Assembly: GCF_007279655.1 (NCBI RefSeq)
Contig: NZ_QKWN01000013.1
Coordinates: 62,001 to 126,000, forward strand
Source of the DNA: Robertkochia solimangrovi
GTDB lineage: Bacteria > Bacteroidota > Bacteroidia > Flavobacteriales > Flavobacteriaceae
DNA: 64,000 nt
Direction of reading: 5' to 3'
Part shown: positions 26,707 through 36,643 of the stretch, piece by piece
Layout of the letters: each line of letters begins with the position of its first letter
Numbering within the stretch: position 1 is the stretch's first letter
Made by a program: the position numbers and the translations under genes
Notes under the pieces: generated by a model
Seen by the model: only the letters and a program-made list of their open reading frames with translations
Told to the model about the DNA's origin: nothing
Databases searched by the model: none

Positions 26707-28953
26707 ATGAAGTATATCTCAAATTCTATAAATCTCATCTGTATCTGTTTACTCCTGATGACCTCCTGTGAACAACCCAAGGAAGGATTGCTAATGCCTA
26801 CCGTAAACACCTATGAGGTCCTGGATACCGATACCCACGAAACTATTATCGCTAAGGCAGCTCACGTAGTACCTACCGAAAATCAATACGCTGCGATTCA
26901 GAATGAGTTTATCGCATTTGTTCATTTTGGTCCGAATACCTTTACCCGCATGGAATGGGGAAACGGAATGGAAGACCCCGCAATATTTGACCTGCAGGAT
27001 TTAGATACCGATCAGTGGTGTATGGCGATGAAGGAAGCCGGTATGAAAATGGTGATCTTAACCGCAAAACATCATGATGGATTCGTACTCTGGCAAAGCC
27101 GCTATACAAAACATGGCATCATGTCTTCCCCCTATAAAGAAGGTAAAGGTGATATCCTGAAAGAATTATCTGCCTCCTGCCAAAAGTACGGTTTGAAACT
27201 AGGCATCTATCTGTCACCTGCAGATCTCTATCAGATCGAAGCTCCTGACGGACTTTATGGTAATTTAAGTGAATATACACCGCGTGTTATACCTAGACCG
27301 GTAGCGGATCGGCCATTCGCAAATAAATCCACCTTTACATTTAAGGTAGATGATTACAATGAATATTTCCTGAATCAATTATTTGAATTACTTACGGAAT
27401 ATGGCCCCATACACGAAGTCTGGTTTGACGGGGCGCATCCGAAGCAAAAGGGCGGACAAAAATACAATTATCTGGCTTGGAAAGAACTGATCTCCACCCT
27501 GGCCCCGGAGGCGGTGGTCTTCGGGAAACAGGATGTTCGCTGGTGTGGAAATGAATCGGGAAGAACCCGGGACACAGAATGGAACATCGTTCCCTACGCA
27601 ACCGACCCCGATCAGATGAACAGTTTCCCGGATATCACCGCCGAGGATGTAGGAAGTGAAGAAAAACTCTACAAGGCCAAATACCTGCATTTTCAGCAGG
27701 CAGAAACCAATACTTCCATACGCGAAGGTTGGTTCTACCGGGATGAAGACAAACAGAAAGTGAGGACCGCTGATGATGTGTTCGATATATATGAACGTTC
27801 CGTGGGCGGAAATTCTACATTCCTATTGAATATTCCCCCTAACCGGGATGGTAAATTTTCTGCGGAGGATGTCGGCGTATTAAAGGAAGTAGGTGAGCGG
27901 ATTAAGACCACCTATTATGAAAATTTGTTTTCAGGTGCTGATGGCCCGAAAGCTGTACTGGATAACGATCCGGAATCCTTTAAGCTACTGAACAAGGATG
28001 ATAATGCTATAGAAATAACCACTGAAAATCCAATCACCATAAACCGGTTTGTGATACAGGAAGCCATCAGAACCCATGGAGAGCGTGTTTCGCAACATCG
28101 TTTGGAGGCCTGGATCCATGAAGAATGGCAAGTTCTTACAGAAGCCACTAACATCGGGTACAAGCGTATCCTGCGTTTCCCTGAAGTAACTTCAAATAAA
28201 TTCAGATTTACCGTGTTAGCATCGCGCTTCCATCCGGCGATCTCCCATATCGCAGCCCATTATTATAAAACGCGTCCGCCGCAATTAAGTATTACGAGGG
28301 ATCTGACAGGAATGGTTACCATTCAGCCGGAACCCGATGATTTTGGATGGAAGCCACATGGCGAAAACAGTAGTGCGAATATCAATTCCGGAATCGTGAT
28401 CCATTATACGACCGATGGTAGTGATCCTACCGCTGATTCACCGGTTTTCAATACCCCATTTTTCATGGAATCGGGCCAAGTGAAAGCAGTGGCCAAGACC
28501 CGTGAACAAACGGGAGAGATAACAGATGAATCGATCGGAATCTTAAAATCGAAATGGAAAGTTACCGCAGAAGGACCTAAGAATGCTGAACATTCAGGAG
28601 TTAATGCCATCGATGCAGATCCGAACACCTACTGGTTACCTGACGAGACGGGAAGTTCGCAATTTTTAGAGATCGATCTGGGAGAAGAAAAGGGTATTAC
28701 AGCATTTACCTACACCCCTCCTACCGGCTTTTCGGAAGGCATGATAGAAGAAGGTATTTTGAAAATAAGTCATGATGGTAAAACCTGGAAGACCTTTGAA
28801 TCCTTTAAATTTGGAAACCTCATCAATGACCCGACCCCCAGAACGCATTATTTCAAAGTTCAAATGACGACACGCTTTATCCGGATTGAATCCACAAAAA
28901 TTGCCGGTACAGGCAAGCTGGCAGCGATCGCTGAAGTGGATTTTTTGGAGTGA
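26707..28953 (+). CDS. GH29 alpha-L-fucosidase lipoprotein with chitobiase-like and F5/8 C domains
   Basis: 748 residues. Lipobox MTSC (Cys21). The catalytic GH29 barrel spans about residues 50-410: FVHFGPNTF, ILTAKHHDGFVLW, SPYKEGKGD and the nucleophile segment VWFDGAHP. It is followed by a region with a chitobiase/hexosaminidase C-terminal-like module (HYTTDGSDPTADSPVF) and a C-terminal discoidin/F5-8 type C module with WLPDETGSSQFLEIDLG. Expected to release fucose from algal or host glycans at the cell surface. No SusC/D genes are adjacent, so it is not in a typical utilisation locus. Confidence 0.92.
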   Translation: MKYISNSINLICICLLLMTSCEQPKEGLLMPTVNTYEVLDTDTHETIIAKAAHVVPTENQYAAIQNEFIAFVHFGPNTFTRMEWGNGMEDPAIFDLQDLDTDQWCMAMKEAGMKMVILTAKHHDGFVLWQSRYTKHGIMSSPYKEGKGDILKELSASCQKYGLKLGIYLSPADLYQIEAPDGLYGNLSEYTPRVIPRPVADRPFANKSTFTFKVDDYNEYFLNQLFELLTEYGPIHEVWFDGAHPKQKGGQKYNYLAWKELISTLAPEAVVFGKQDVRWCGNESGRTRDTEWNIVPYATDPDQMNSFPDITAEDVGSEEKLYKAKYLHFQQAETNTSIREGWFYRDEDKQKVRTADDVFDIYERSVGGNSTFLLNIPPNRDGKFSAEDVGVLKEVGERIKTTYYENLFSGADGPKAVLDNDPESFKLLNKDDNAIEITTENPITINRFVIQEAIRTHGERVSQHRLEAWIHEEWQVLTEATNIGYKRILRFPEVTSNKFRFTVLASRFHPAISHIAAHYYKTRPPQLSITRDLTGMVTIQPEPDDFGWKPHGENSSANINSGIVIHYTTDGSDPTADSPVFNTPFFMESGQVKAVAKTREQTGEITDESIGILKSKWKVTAEGPKNAEHSGVNAIDADPNTYWLPDETGSSQFLEIDLGEEKGITAFTYTPPTGFSEGMIEEGILKISHDGKTWKTFESFKFGNLINDPTPRTHYFKVQMTTRFIRIESTKIAGTGKLAAIAEVDFLE

Positions 28954-29010
28954 GGGTTTGGAATTTAGATAGAAATTGAACTCTAGATTGCAATCAAAGA
29001 ATAGTGATAT

Positions 29011-30165
29011 TTAGATTTTACCCGCTACAAGATTTTCCAAATCTTTATAAAAACGATCATTCCTTGCGGCTTTATAAATACCTCTAATCATTCCGTTTTG
29101 GTCGATGATTATTTTTGTTGGATATCCTTCTACCGCAAATTTCTTAGATAGATCATCAGCCTCCTTGTCATTTAAAATGTGTGTCCAGTCAAGATCAAGT
29201 GATTCAATTGTCTTTGACCAGGTATCATAATTATCATGGCAAGCAATGCCTACAATCTCTACTGTATCTTTATATTTTAGATATACCTCTTTTAAATTAT
29301 CCATTTCACCCATACAAGGGGCACACCATGTTCCCCAAAAATCCAAAACGATTATTCTTTCGGTATTTTGATTAAGGTCAAAAGTTGTACCTGATAACGT
29401 TTTATACGAAATATCAGGTGCTTTACTCCCCACAGTAACCGATCGCCAGGTATTTAATTTTTCCTCGATCACTATTCCATAGGCAGTTCGTCTTCCTTGC
29501 TCATTCAAAGTATTAAAATACTTCGATATTGAATCATTACCTCGGATATTATAAGTAAGATAGGCAGCAAATTTCGACCCAGGATTTTGAAGTATGTAAT
29601 CCTTTTCACTCTCTAAAATACGTTTGGCAGCAAGGTCATAGTCTTCGTAATGTTTGTCGATAAGCGAGTCACTTCCATTTTTTGAAAACAGATCCTCTAT
29701 ATAAAACATTGCCATACTCGTCTTCACATAATCCTCCAGGATTTGTTTACGAAATGCTGACATTTCTCTGTTTATCTCATTTCCGAACACGGTATAATCA
29801 ACCATATCTTCATTCAGGGTAGCCTTCACCTGAATACGATCATTCGGGAAGAGAAAAAATTTCACTTGCTTGGAGCGAATCATAAAGTCTGTTCCATCCG
29901 ACAACTTAAAATTTATCGTCTTAGGTAAGAGTATTACTTCTTTAGGTTCATTCAGAACCGTATCTACCATAAATATTCCATCTGTAATACTGCAATATTT
30001 AAAATCAATCCTCCCTTTGTCATCTAACGAACTAAGGCCATATTGTATAGAATCATATGGATAATTTTCGAATTCAATTTTAAATCTAGTGGATTGGTGA
30101 TTCTCCTCACAAGAAAATAACAATGTAAGAATTAAACAATTCAAAAGTAAAGTCAATCTTTTCAT
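29011..30165 (-). CDS. TlpA-like thioredoxin lipoprotein
   Basis: 384 residues. Lipobox LFSC (Cys19). The N-terminal half resembles the DUF4369-type domain of Bacteroidota; the C-terminal half is an AhpC/TSA-TlpA thioredoxin fold with the redox centre WGTWCAPCMGE and the cis-Pro in EGYPTKIII. It would reduce or shuffle disulfides in the periplasm. Convergent with the fucosidase gene; transcribed divergently from blaI. Confidence 0.9.
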   Translation of the reverse strand: MKRLTLLLNCLILTLLFSCEENHQSTRFKIEFENYPYDSIQYGLSSLDDKGRIDFKYCSITDGIFMVDTVLNEPKEVILLPKTINFKLSDGTDFMIRSKQVKFFLFPNDRIQVKATLNEDMVDYTVFGNEINREMSAFRKQILEDYVKTSMAMFYIEDLFSKNGSDSLIDKHYEDYDLAAKRILESEKDYILQNPGSKFAAYLTYNIRGNDSISKYFNTLNEQGRRTAYGIVIEEKLNTWRSVTVGSKAPDISYKTLSGTTFDLNQNTERIIVLDFWGTWCAPCMGEMDNLKEVYLKYKDTVEIVGIACHDNYDTWSKTIESLDLDWTHILNDKEADDLSKKFAVEGYPTKIIIDQNGMIRGIYKAARNDRFYKDLENLVAGKI

Positions 30166-30324
30166 ACTATGATTTTACGTAACAATAGATTAGAGAGATA
30201 AGACACTCTGTTTAAAAATAAAGTTTTATAATAAATTTGGCAACAGAATCCATCTAATTCCTACAAACCTGCCGATTTATTCTTAGATATTTCAGACTTA
30301 AAATATAAATTCTATAGAAAATAG

Positions 30325-30375
30325 TTGTTACTTCATTTTTATTACTACATTTGTAGTTGCACAACTACATTTGTA
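30325..30375 (+). promoter_or_regulatory. blaI promoter with two BlaI/MecI-type operators
   Basis: TTG at 30325-30327 and TACATTTG at 30346-30353 form a good Bacteroidetes promoter (18 bases between). The -7 box itself lies in the operator CTACATTTGTAG (30345-30356). A second operator CTACATTTGTA (30365-30375) follows 20 bases on and ends just before the ATG at 30379. Both match the TACAnnTGTA dyad of BlaI/MecI/CopY repressors, so autorepression is expected. Confidence 0.8.
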
Positions 30376-30378
30376 AAA

Positions 30379-30756
30379 ATGAAACAGCTAAACAGAACTG
30401 AACTGGAAATAATGAAATATCTATGGAAGCTGGACAAATGTTATCTGAAGGATATCGTTGAAGAGTTTCCTGAACCCAAACCGGCTTACACCACTATTTC
30501 CACACTCATCAATAGAATGGTAAAAAAGGGATACATCGGATTTGAAAAAAAAGGTCGTGATAAAGAATATTTTCCCGTTTTAAAGAGAAACGACTATTTC
30601 AAAAATCATTTTAAAGACATTGTTTCTAATTTCTTCAATGATTCCAGTTCGCAATTCGCTTCCTTTTTTACCAGGAACACTGACATGACTTTGGAAGAAC
30701 TTGAAGAGCTTGAATCAATTCTCAAGGAAAAAATATCAAGAAAGAAAAATGACTGA
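30379..30756 (+). CDS. BlaI/MecI/CopY family repressor
   Basis: About 125 residues. Winged helix at the N-terminus (LNRTELEIMKYLW, AYTTISTLINRMVKKGYI) and a C-terminal dimerisation/cleavage region. ATG 30379 chosen because it follows the operators and gives the family's normal start MKQLNRTE; an upstream in-frame reading begins within the promoter. Ends with an eight-base overlap with the sensor gene. Expected to repress its own operon until cleaved after signalling. Confidence 0.93.
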   Translation: MKQLNRTELEIMKYLWKLDKCYLKDIVEEFPEPKPAYTTISTLINRMVKKGYIGFEKKGRDKEYFPVLKRNDYFKNHFKDIVSNFFNDSSSQFASFFTRNTDMTLEELEELESILKEKISRKKND

Positions 30757-32185
30757 GTTTCTTATCTATAATTGTATTACGCTGGGCATGTTTTTGGTAA
30801 TCTACCGAAAACTACTGAGACGTGATAAGAACTTAAAATTTAATCGGTACTATTTACTGGGAACACTGATTATTTGCGTTGTAGCTCCTTTGATGGAAAT
30901 TGATTACGGACTTAAATTTCCAGCAACAGAACTAATGAATGATTCCTCCGGAATTGTAGAGACTCACACTCAAATTTCTCCTTTCAATGTTCAGGAATCT
31001 GTCATAACTGATAGTCATCGATCTGAAATAATAGAAAATAAAGACTCATTTCTATCAATAGTACCAATCATTTATCTTTCTGTATCCATATTACTACTCC
31101 TCAGATTCTTCTATAATCTTTTTAAGATTGTACTTCAAGTCATAAGCAGTCGAAAAGTCCGATACGAATCATGGAAGCTTTACCTCGTAAATAACGAATC
31201 AGGCCCTTTCAGTTTTTTCCGTATGATTTTCCTTGGTGCTGAGGATATGAAAAGTAATGACCGTTTAAGCTCAATTCTATTACATGAAAGTGCACATGCC
31301 ATTCAACTCCATTCCATCGACATCATTTTAATCGAACTACTCAAATGCCTCTTATGGATTAATCCATTTTTATGGATCTACAAACGTGAAATTACGGCAG
31401 TACACGAATACTTAGCAGACGATTATGTTCTTCAGCAAGGGGTGGATATGGAAAGCTACATGATGCAACTGATAAGAGAATCGAAACTCAGAGTATCCGG
31501 AATGTATAGCGGCTTTAACTTTATTAACACCAAAAAACGTTTAGATATGTTACACCAAAGTAAACCAACAACCAGCATTTTTTTAGCAAAAACCGGTCTG
31601 GCTTTCCTGTTATGCTTCGCAATCTTTGTATTTAGTTCTTCTGCCAATCCGGAAGATACCAGCTCTTTCCTGATCGTAATTGATCCTGGACATGGGGGCA
31701 AAGACCATGGAAATTTACAAGAGAAGAATATAAATTTCGAAATTGCACAGGAGCTGTTAAGTCTCACCAAAAATCAGCCTATAAAGATCGTTTTGACAAG
31801 AGATTTTGACAGGTTTCTTTCGTTGAACGACCGGGTTGATATGGCAAACAAGCTAAAGCCGGATTTGTTTTTAAGCCTGCACTGTAATGCTTCTGATGAC
31901 CCCAATAAAAAAGGCTTAGAGATCTACTATTCAGAAAAGAATACTTCATCCGAGAAATCCAAAAGTTATGCGAAAAGCCTTCTAAAAAGCTATGATAAAT
32001 CCGAATTAAAGTCAGCTGAGTTTATTGTTCTCAAGAATTCAGAAGCTCCTGCAATTCTGGTAGAACTGGGATTTTTAACTAATGAAGATGATTACAGTAG
32101 GTTAAGCAATAAGGATTCCCAGCGAGAGATCGCTAAAAAACTTTATCAAAGCCTGGAAATAATTCGTAATTCAGATAAAAACTAA
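30749..32185 (+). CDS. BlaR1-type M56 metallopeptidase fused to N-acetylmuramoyl-L-alanine amidase
   Basis: About 478 residues. N-terminal multi-pass M56 part with the zinc motif HESAH at about residues 179-183 and the downstream REITAVHEYLADDYVL. One further TM helix (LAFLLCFAIFVFSS) leads to a C-terminal Amidase_3 domain: VIDPGHGGKDHGN (DPGHGG at 312-317), SLHCNASD, and VELGFLTN with the catalytic Glu. In BlaR1 the extracytoplasmic sensor is a penicillin-binding domain; here a murein amidase takes its place. Start ATG 30749 overlaps blaI by eight bases. Inference: the pair senses or acts on cell wall fragments. Confidence 0.9.
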   Translation: MTEFLIYNCITLGMFLVIYRKLLRRDKNLKFNRYYLLGTLIICVVAPLMEIDYGLKFPATELMNDSSGIVETHTQISPFNVQESVITDSHRSEIIENKDSFLSIVPIIYLSVSILLLLRFFYNLFKIVLQVISSRKVRYESWKLYLVNNESGPFSFFRMIFLGAEDMKSNDRLSSILLHESAHAIQLHSIDIILIELLKCLLWINPFLWIYKREITAVHEYLADDYVLQQGVDMESYMMQLIRESKLRVSGMYSGFNFINTKKRLDMLHQSKPTTSIFLAKTGLAFLLCFAIFVFSSSANPEDTSSFLIVIDPGHGGKDHGNLQEKNINFEIAQELLSLTKNQPIKIVLTRDFDRFLSLNDRVDMANKLKPDLFLSLHCNASDDPNKKGLEIYYSEKNTSSEKSKSYAKSLLKSYDKSELKSAEFIVLKNSEAPAILVELGFLTNEDDYSRLSNKDSQREIAKKLYQSLEIIRNSDKN

Positions 32186-32211
32186 ATCATGATTTTACTT
32201 ACTTCTGTAAA

Positions 32212-32535
32212 ATGAACTATAAAACCAATTATTCTTACTCCATCATTTCAATAGCAGCCAGTGGCGCCAGCATACTAATGATTTTAAAAATAAACGTTGA
32301 GATTGCTCAGCGATATATGTTGTCTGACGGGAAAACTCAAGCATTATTCGGCCTCATCGAATTGTCTGAATTCATTGGTAAATATTACTTTTTAGGCTTA
32401 AGTATTTTAGCATTGATATTAGCCATTATCGGTTTCAGGAGAAAGGAAGGCAAATGTATCAATGGTTTTGCACTTGTGGCAGGAATTGTATCCATCATAT
32501 TAGTTTTTTCCAGAATTTGGACCTTTATGGTTTGA
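32212..32535 (+). CDS. Small integral membrane protein
   Basis: 107 residues with three hydrophobic helices (about 10-25, 59-76, 85-104). Not recognised. It starts 26 bases after the M56-amidase stop and is probably in the same transcript, so it may take part in the same signalling unit. Confidence 0.6.
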   Translation: MNYKTNYSYSIISIAASGASILMILKINVEIAQRYMLSDGKTQALFGLIELSEFIGKYYFLGLSILALILAIIGFRRKEGKCINGFALVAGIVSIILVFSRIWTFMV

Positions 32536-32606
32536 TATTGTATTTATCATAACCCTCACATTATGTAACAATTACCAAAAGAACCTATCTTTATAAGAAA
32601 GGTCAC

Positions 32607-34046
32607 ATGAAATTCCAAAGCGGATTAATCATCGTACTTTCAATTATCGTTAGCTCCTGCCAGGATAGGGCCAAGAATGGGGTTCCTGACGTGAACGGAG
32701 TCTGGGAGTCTGTGGGTTCCGGATGGATCTTACAAATCAAAGATAGTACGAACTACTCATTTTACGATATCACTTCCATTTCCTGCCTACCCTCCCACTC
32801 CGGAAGATTTGAAGAGATCAGCGAATCATTAACACTTCTGAACGATACACTTTCCCTGCAAAAAGGAGTGATCACGTACAAATTCGTCACACGCTCCAAG
32901 ATGCCGGAACTGTGTCAGAATCTCCCTGATGACGCATTGCGCAATGACCCGGTCTACAACTTTGAAGTCTTCTCAGAAACCGTGAAAGAACACTATGCCT
33001 TCTTTAAAAAGAACCACCTCGACTGGAACACGGTTTATGCTAAACAGAGAGAGAAAATAACAGCCCACACTACACCAATTGAACTCTATGGGGTTATTGA
33101 GGAAACGCTGGAAATTCTGAAAGACAATCATGCCTTTCTTGAGGCGGATGAGGCGCTGGATGAAATGATGGCGAATCTACCAGCCGTTGAGGAGGAAACC
33201 ATAGGGAACGTAACCTTACCGGAATATGGAGATTTTGTGGTGGCAGATCTGGTGACCGAGCATCATTTACTGGAAGAAATGACTCAAGATTCCTGGTTGA
33301 TCCGCTGGGGAAAGCTAACCGATCAACTCGGTTATATTCAAGTGAAGGCGATGTGGTTGTATGCTGATCTGAATGTACCAAAAGCACTGGTCGATACACT
33401 CGGTTTTGTAGATGCCTATATAGAAACCTTCTACCAACTCTATGAGGGAAATTATATCGATAAAGAAGTCTTAGGTGTTCGGAAAATAATGGACCATGTA
33501 ATGAATGACCTTTCCGGAATGGAAGCGATGATCATCGATCTCAGATTTAACGGAGGAGGTCAGGATGCCGTGAGTTTTGAGATCCTTAGTCGTTTCATCC
33601 CGTATGATAAATTTCAGGTAGCCACCCAAAAACTTCGGACCGGAGATTCATATTCGTCCGTATTACCCCTGTACATCGAGGGTTCAAAAAATGCCTATAC
33701 CAAACCGACCTACCTTTTGACATCACAGCAAACCGGTAGTGCCGCCGAAGCATTCGCCATCGCTACCTTGTCATTGAAACCCATACAAAGAATTGGTGCA
33801 CCCACCTCAGGTGCCATGTCAACGGCACTGGAAAAAACCTTACCTAATGGTTGGGCTTTTGCTATATCCAATGAGGTCTATATGGACAATAACGGCATCA
33901 ATTATGAGAATGCCGGTATCCCGGTGGATTACTCATTAAATTACCCAAAAGACCGGCAGGAATTCTTCAGAAGTGTGGTAAATGATCTGGAAGGGGATAA
34001 AGAAAGTATCCTGCATGCTATAATAGAACTGAGGTCAAAGGAATAG
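32607..34046 (+). CDS. S41 family peptidase lipoprotein
   Basis: 479 residues. Lipobox VSSC (Cys19). C-terminal half is a tail-specific/S41 protease fold: AMIIDLRFNGGGQDA, TSQQTGSAAEAFA with the nucleophile Ser, and GAPTSGAMS. The N-terminal half has a small beta domain starting VNGVWESVGSGW. Cell-surface or periplasmic processing enzyme; substrate unknown. Monocistronic. Confidence 0.88.
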   Translation: MKFQSGLIIVLSIIVSSCQDRAKNGVPDVNGVWESVGSGWILQIKDSTNYSFYDITSISCLPSHSGRFEEISESLTLLNDTLSLQKGVITYKFVTRSKMPELCQNLPDDALRNDPVYNFEVFSETVKEHYAFFKKNHLDWNTVYAKQREKITAHTTPIELYGVIEETLEILKDNHAFLEADEALDEMMANLPAVEEETIGNVTLPEYGDFVVADLVTEHHLLEEMTQDSWLIRWGKLTDQLGYIQVKAMWLYADLNVPKALVDTLGFVDAYIETFYQLYEGNYIDKEVLGVRKIMDHVMNDLSGMEAMIIDLRFNGGGQDAVSFEILSRFIPYDKFQVATQKLRTGDSYSSVLPLYIEGSKNAYTKPTYLLTSQQTGSAAEAFAIATLSLKPIQRIGAPTSGAMSTALEKTLPNGWAFAISNEVYMDNNGINYENAGIPVDYSLNYPKDRQEFFRSVVNDLEGDKESILHAIIELRSKE

Positions 34047-34301
34047 AACTACGTACATAGAGTAATAACTTTTCACAGGAACACCCCTGATTTTATCTAT
34101 TTTTTACATCTTGTAAAAAAGAAGCTCGTTTCTATCCGCATTTATTACAAATAATAACCGTTTACGGCTAACTCCCAATTCGGATAAAAACAGCTTTTGA
34201 AGATCTCCCCTAAAACCAACCAAACACAACATTAATCAGTACTCATAAGAGGAAGTATTAGTTTTTTTAATCGTTTCAATTTGTGCAATAACTCCGTAAT
34301 C

Positions 34302-34793
34302 ATGAATATAACTAAGTATACTATGAAGTTCGCTCTTTTTGTATTTCTACAATTAATTTTAAGTTGCAGTGCTGATAACGAACAGGAAAATTTTGTTGTG
34401 AATACGATGGTGGAATTTAAACTCTCAGATGATCAGGGCAATGATCTTCTCAACCCGAAAAATCCAAATGCTTATGAAGAATCACAAATTCGGTTATTCT
34501 ATTCATCAAACGATGCTTTGGTTGAAGTATATGATCCACTCATGGATCATCCTCGAAATTTTCTGATCTACCCCCATGAAAATGAATACCGAATCAGAAT
34601 CTTCCTTAACAATGACAGTAATGAGGAAAGACCTGTTACGGTTATACAATGGTCTGCCACAAATCAGGACGTTCTAAAGGCCGAAATTAGACGAACTTCA
34701 AACGCTGAACTGATTCAAACGATCTGGCTGAATGAAACTTTAATCTGGGATACTTCCCATCATACAGAACCCTATTTTGAGTTGGTGAAGTAG
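34302..34793 (+). CDS. Hypothetical lipoprotein
   Basis: About 163 residues. Lipobox LSCS near residue 22. The rest reads as a beta-rich domain with no recognised motif. ATG 34302 chosen; ATG 34323 is also possible and TTG 34281 is less likely. Monocistronic, no informative neighbour. Confidence 0.6.
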   Translation: MNITKYTMKFALFVFLQLILSCSADNEQENFVVNTMVEFKLSDDQGNDLLNPKNPNAYEESQIRLFYSSNDALVEVYDPLMDHPRNFLIYPHENEYRIRIFLNNDSNEERPVTVIQWSATNQDVLKAEIRRTSNAELIQTIWLNETLIWDTSHHTEPYFELVK

Positions 34794-35038
34794 CGCCTAT
34801 AATCAAAAGTACTGAGGTCTTGTTCAACATGTTTGCGGCAACATTTTAAATCCAGAATTAGTTTTAACTATCCGAAAATAGGCTGTTTAGTACTCAACGT
34901 AGTGGACTCAATTGTTGTATTCATTTTAATGGAAATCGCCGAACCATTTATCAGTAGAACCAAATCTAATTTAAATTCAACGAATCCAGTCTGTTTATCA
35001 GGAGAAGTTAAGTTAACAATTATAAAAAGAATGTTCAA

Positions 35039-36100
35039 TTATTGCTTTCTGTCATAGGCACCAAATAATTCCGGATCTAGTCCTTTGCGGTCAAACAGGC
35101 CTTTTAAGGCAATGTTTCCGATTTGTGGTCCTTCATCGGTCATTGTTACCCACATGATATGATCTACATTTCCTGGTCCTTCATGATGAAATGAAGCTCC
35201 GGTTGGCCCCATTGTAATATATTCTTTACCGTTTATTTTATCATAGTCATAATAGTGTAAATGCCCCCCAAACATGGTAAAATTTCTATTGCCCAACATT
35301 TTTTCAATAGACTTAAAACTATCTGATGGATTTTCCCAGCAGGGTTCATGCATGAATAAAAATGTCCAGCGGACCTCCTGATTGTTTAAAAGTGTTTTCT
35401 CGACCCATCTCAACTGTTTTTCAGGAAAACTAACAGGTTTTCCTAAGGCTGCTATAACCGCTTCATCTGTCATAAATTCTTCCAACATTTTACTGGCTTG
35501 CGTTGGGTCTTCAACCTGGAGTTTGTTGTATAGTTCAATTTTCTCCTTCATATTAGCAGGAGGTTGTGGTCTTGTACTATCCTCAGTATTAAGCACCATG
35601 AACAAAACATCATCGTATATAAAATAATAATAATCGGCGCCATATCTTTCCAACCATACTTCTTTTGTAACAGGTATTCCAACATCATGATTTCCTATGG
35701 TCCTAAAGAAGGGCATTTGTAGCTTTCCAATGATACTATCAGCTTCGTCCCACATAGCATTTATTTCCGTTCTATCATCAGAGTAACCTTCAATTAGATC
35801 CCCGACATTGATAACAAATTCTGGTTGCAGTAGATTAATCTGATCCATTGCCAATGAAAAAGTACCAAGTGCATTGGCTCCTCCGGTCCTGTCACCTATG
35901 ATCACAAATTGAAAATTATCCGACTTGTTCTTAAAATTATCTGAGGACCATGGCTTTTGATTTGGAAATTTTGCTTCATCAAAGGCAAATGTGGAAAAAC
36001 TTGAAATCTCTTGGGTAGGTTTTGAAGTTTCGCAACTAAAAATGATAGTTATTACAGTAATTATCAGTATACTTCTAATTACTAGTCTTGCAGCTTTCAT
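35039..36100 (-). CDS. Metallophosphoesterase lipoprotein
   Basis: 353 residues. Lipobox IIFSC (Cys23). Calcineurin-like motifs: VIIGDRTGG, INVGDLIEG, IGNHDVG, FMHEPCWE and FGGHLHYYDYD. Periplasmic phosphatase or phosphodiesterase. The first motif is D-R instead of D-x-H; the rest of the metal site is complete. Monocistronic. Confidence 0.87.
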   Translation of the reverse strand: MKAARLVIRSILIITVITIIFSCETSKPTQEISSFSTFAFDEAKFPNQKPWSSDNFKNKSDNFQFVIIGDRTGGANALGTFSLAMDQINLLQPEFVINVGDLIEGYSDDRTEINAMWDEADSIIGKLQMPFFRTIGNHDVGIPVTKEVWLERYGADYYYFIYDDVLFMVLNTEDSTRPQPPANMKEKIELYNKLQVEDPTQASKMLEEFMTDEAVIAALGKPVSFPEKQLRWVEKTLLNNQEVRWTFLFMHEPCWENPSDSFKSIEKMLGNRNFTMFGGHLHYYDYDKINGKEYITMGPTGASFHHEGPGNVDHIMWVTMTDEGPQIGNIALKGLFDRKGLDPELFGAYDRKQ

Positions 36101-36643
36101 AATTAAAAATATTAATATTATAATGACAAAATATACTAGTAAATTTAAAACATATTTCGCTTTTTTTCACTATAAAAACCTATATATATCACCCTTAAAA
36201 ACAAATATAAACCTCTAATAAAGAGTTGTTTAAATAGTTTTTAACCAATGTAAACAGAAGGTCCTCTAACGCGGTAAATGCTGCTCATGAAAAGTCAGAT
36301 ATTACGTAAGAATCAATTTTTTTCTGTACTCCAAATCCAGCTATGAGTTATACGATGTATGAGCTATTCTAATTTAAGGTCATTAAACCATTCATATTCC
36401 TGAAATTTTCAGCCTTGATTTATTATATTTTTCTTTTAACTAGAAGAATATTTCCAACCTTTATCATTACATGTTTAAGTACATACTTTTAAATGCTCTC
36501 ATCAATGTGATTCAGTATGTATAATGGTCTTTTTCGTCTAGATTAAAAAAATTAAATAAGCCCTTAAGCGATAGGTTTCATGAAATATTGGAAAACAATA
36601 TTGTAAGTTCTAGCACTAGGAAATCTATAGCGGGATCTTTTCA
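36101..36643. other. Intergenic region without a gene
   Basis: About 540 A/T-rich bases between the two minus-strand genes. Stop codons are frequent in all frames. Nothing repeated or structured was recognised. It marks the beginning of a less gene-dense part of the window. Confidence 0.4.

Noticed and set aside
34833-35057. Plus-strand frame of 74 residues between lipoprotein and phosphoesterase genes
   Set aside because: No leader or family resemblance and it overlaps the end of the phosphoesterase gene.
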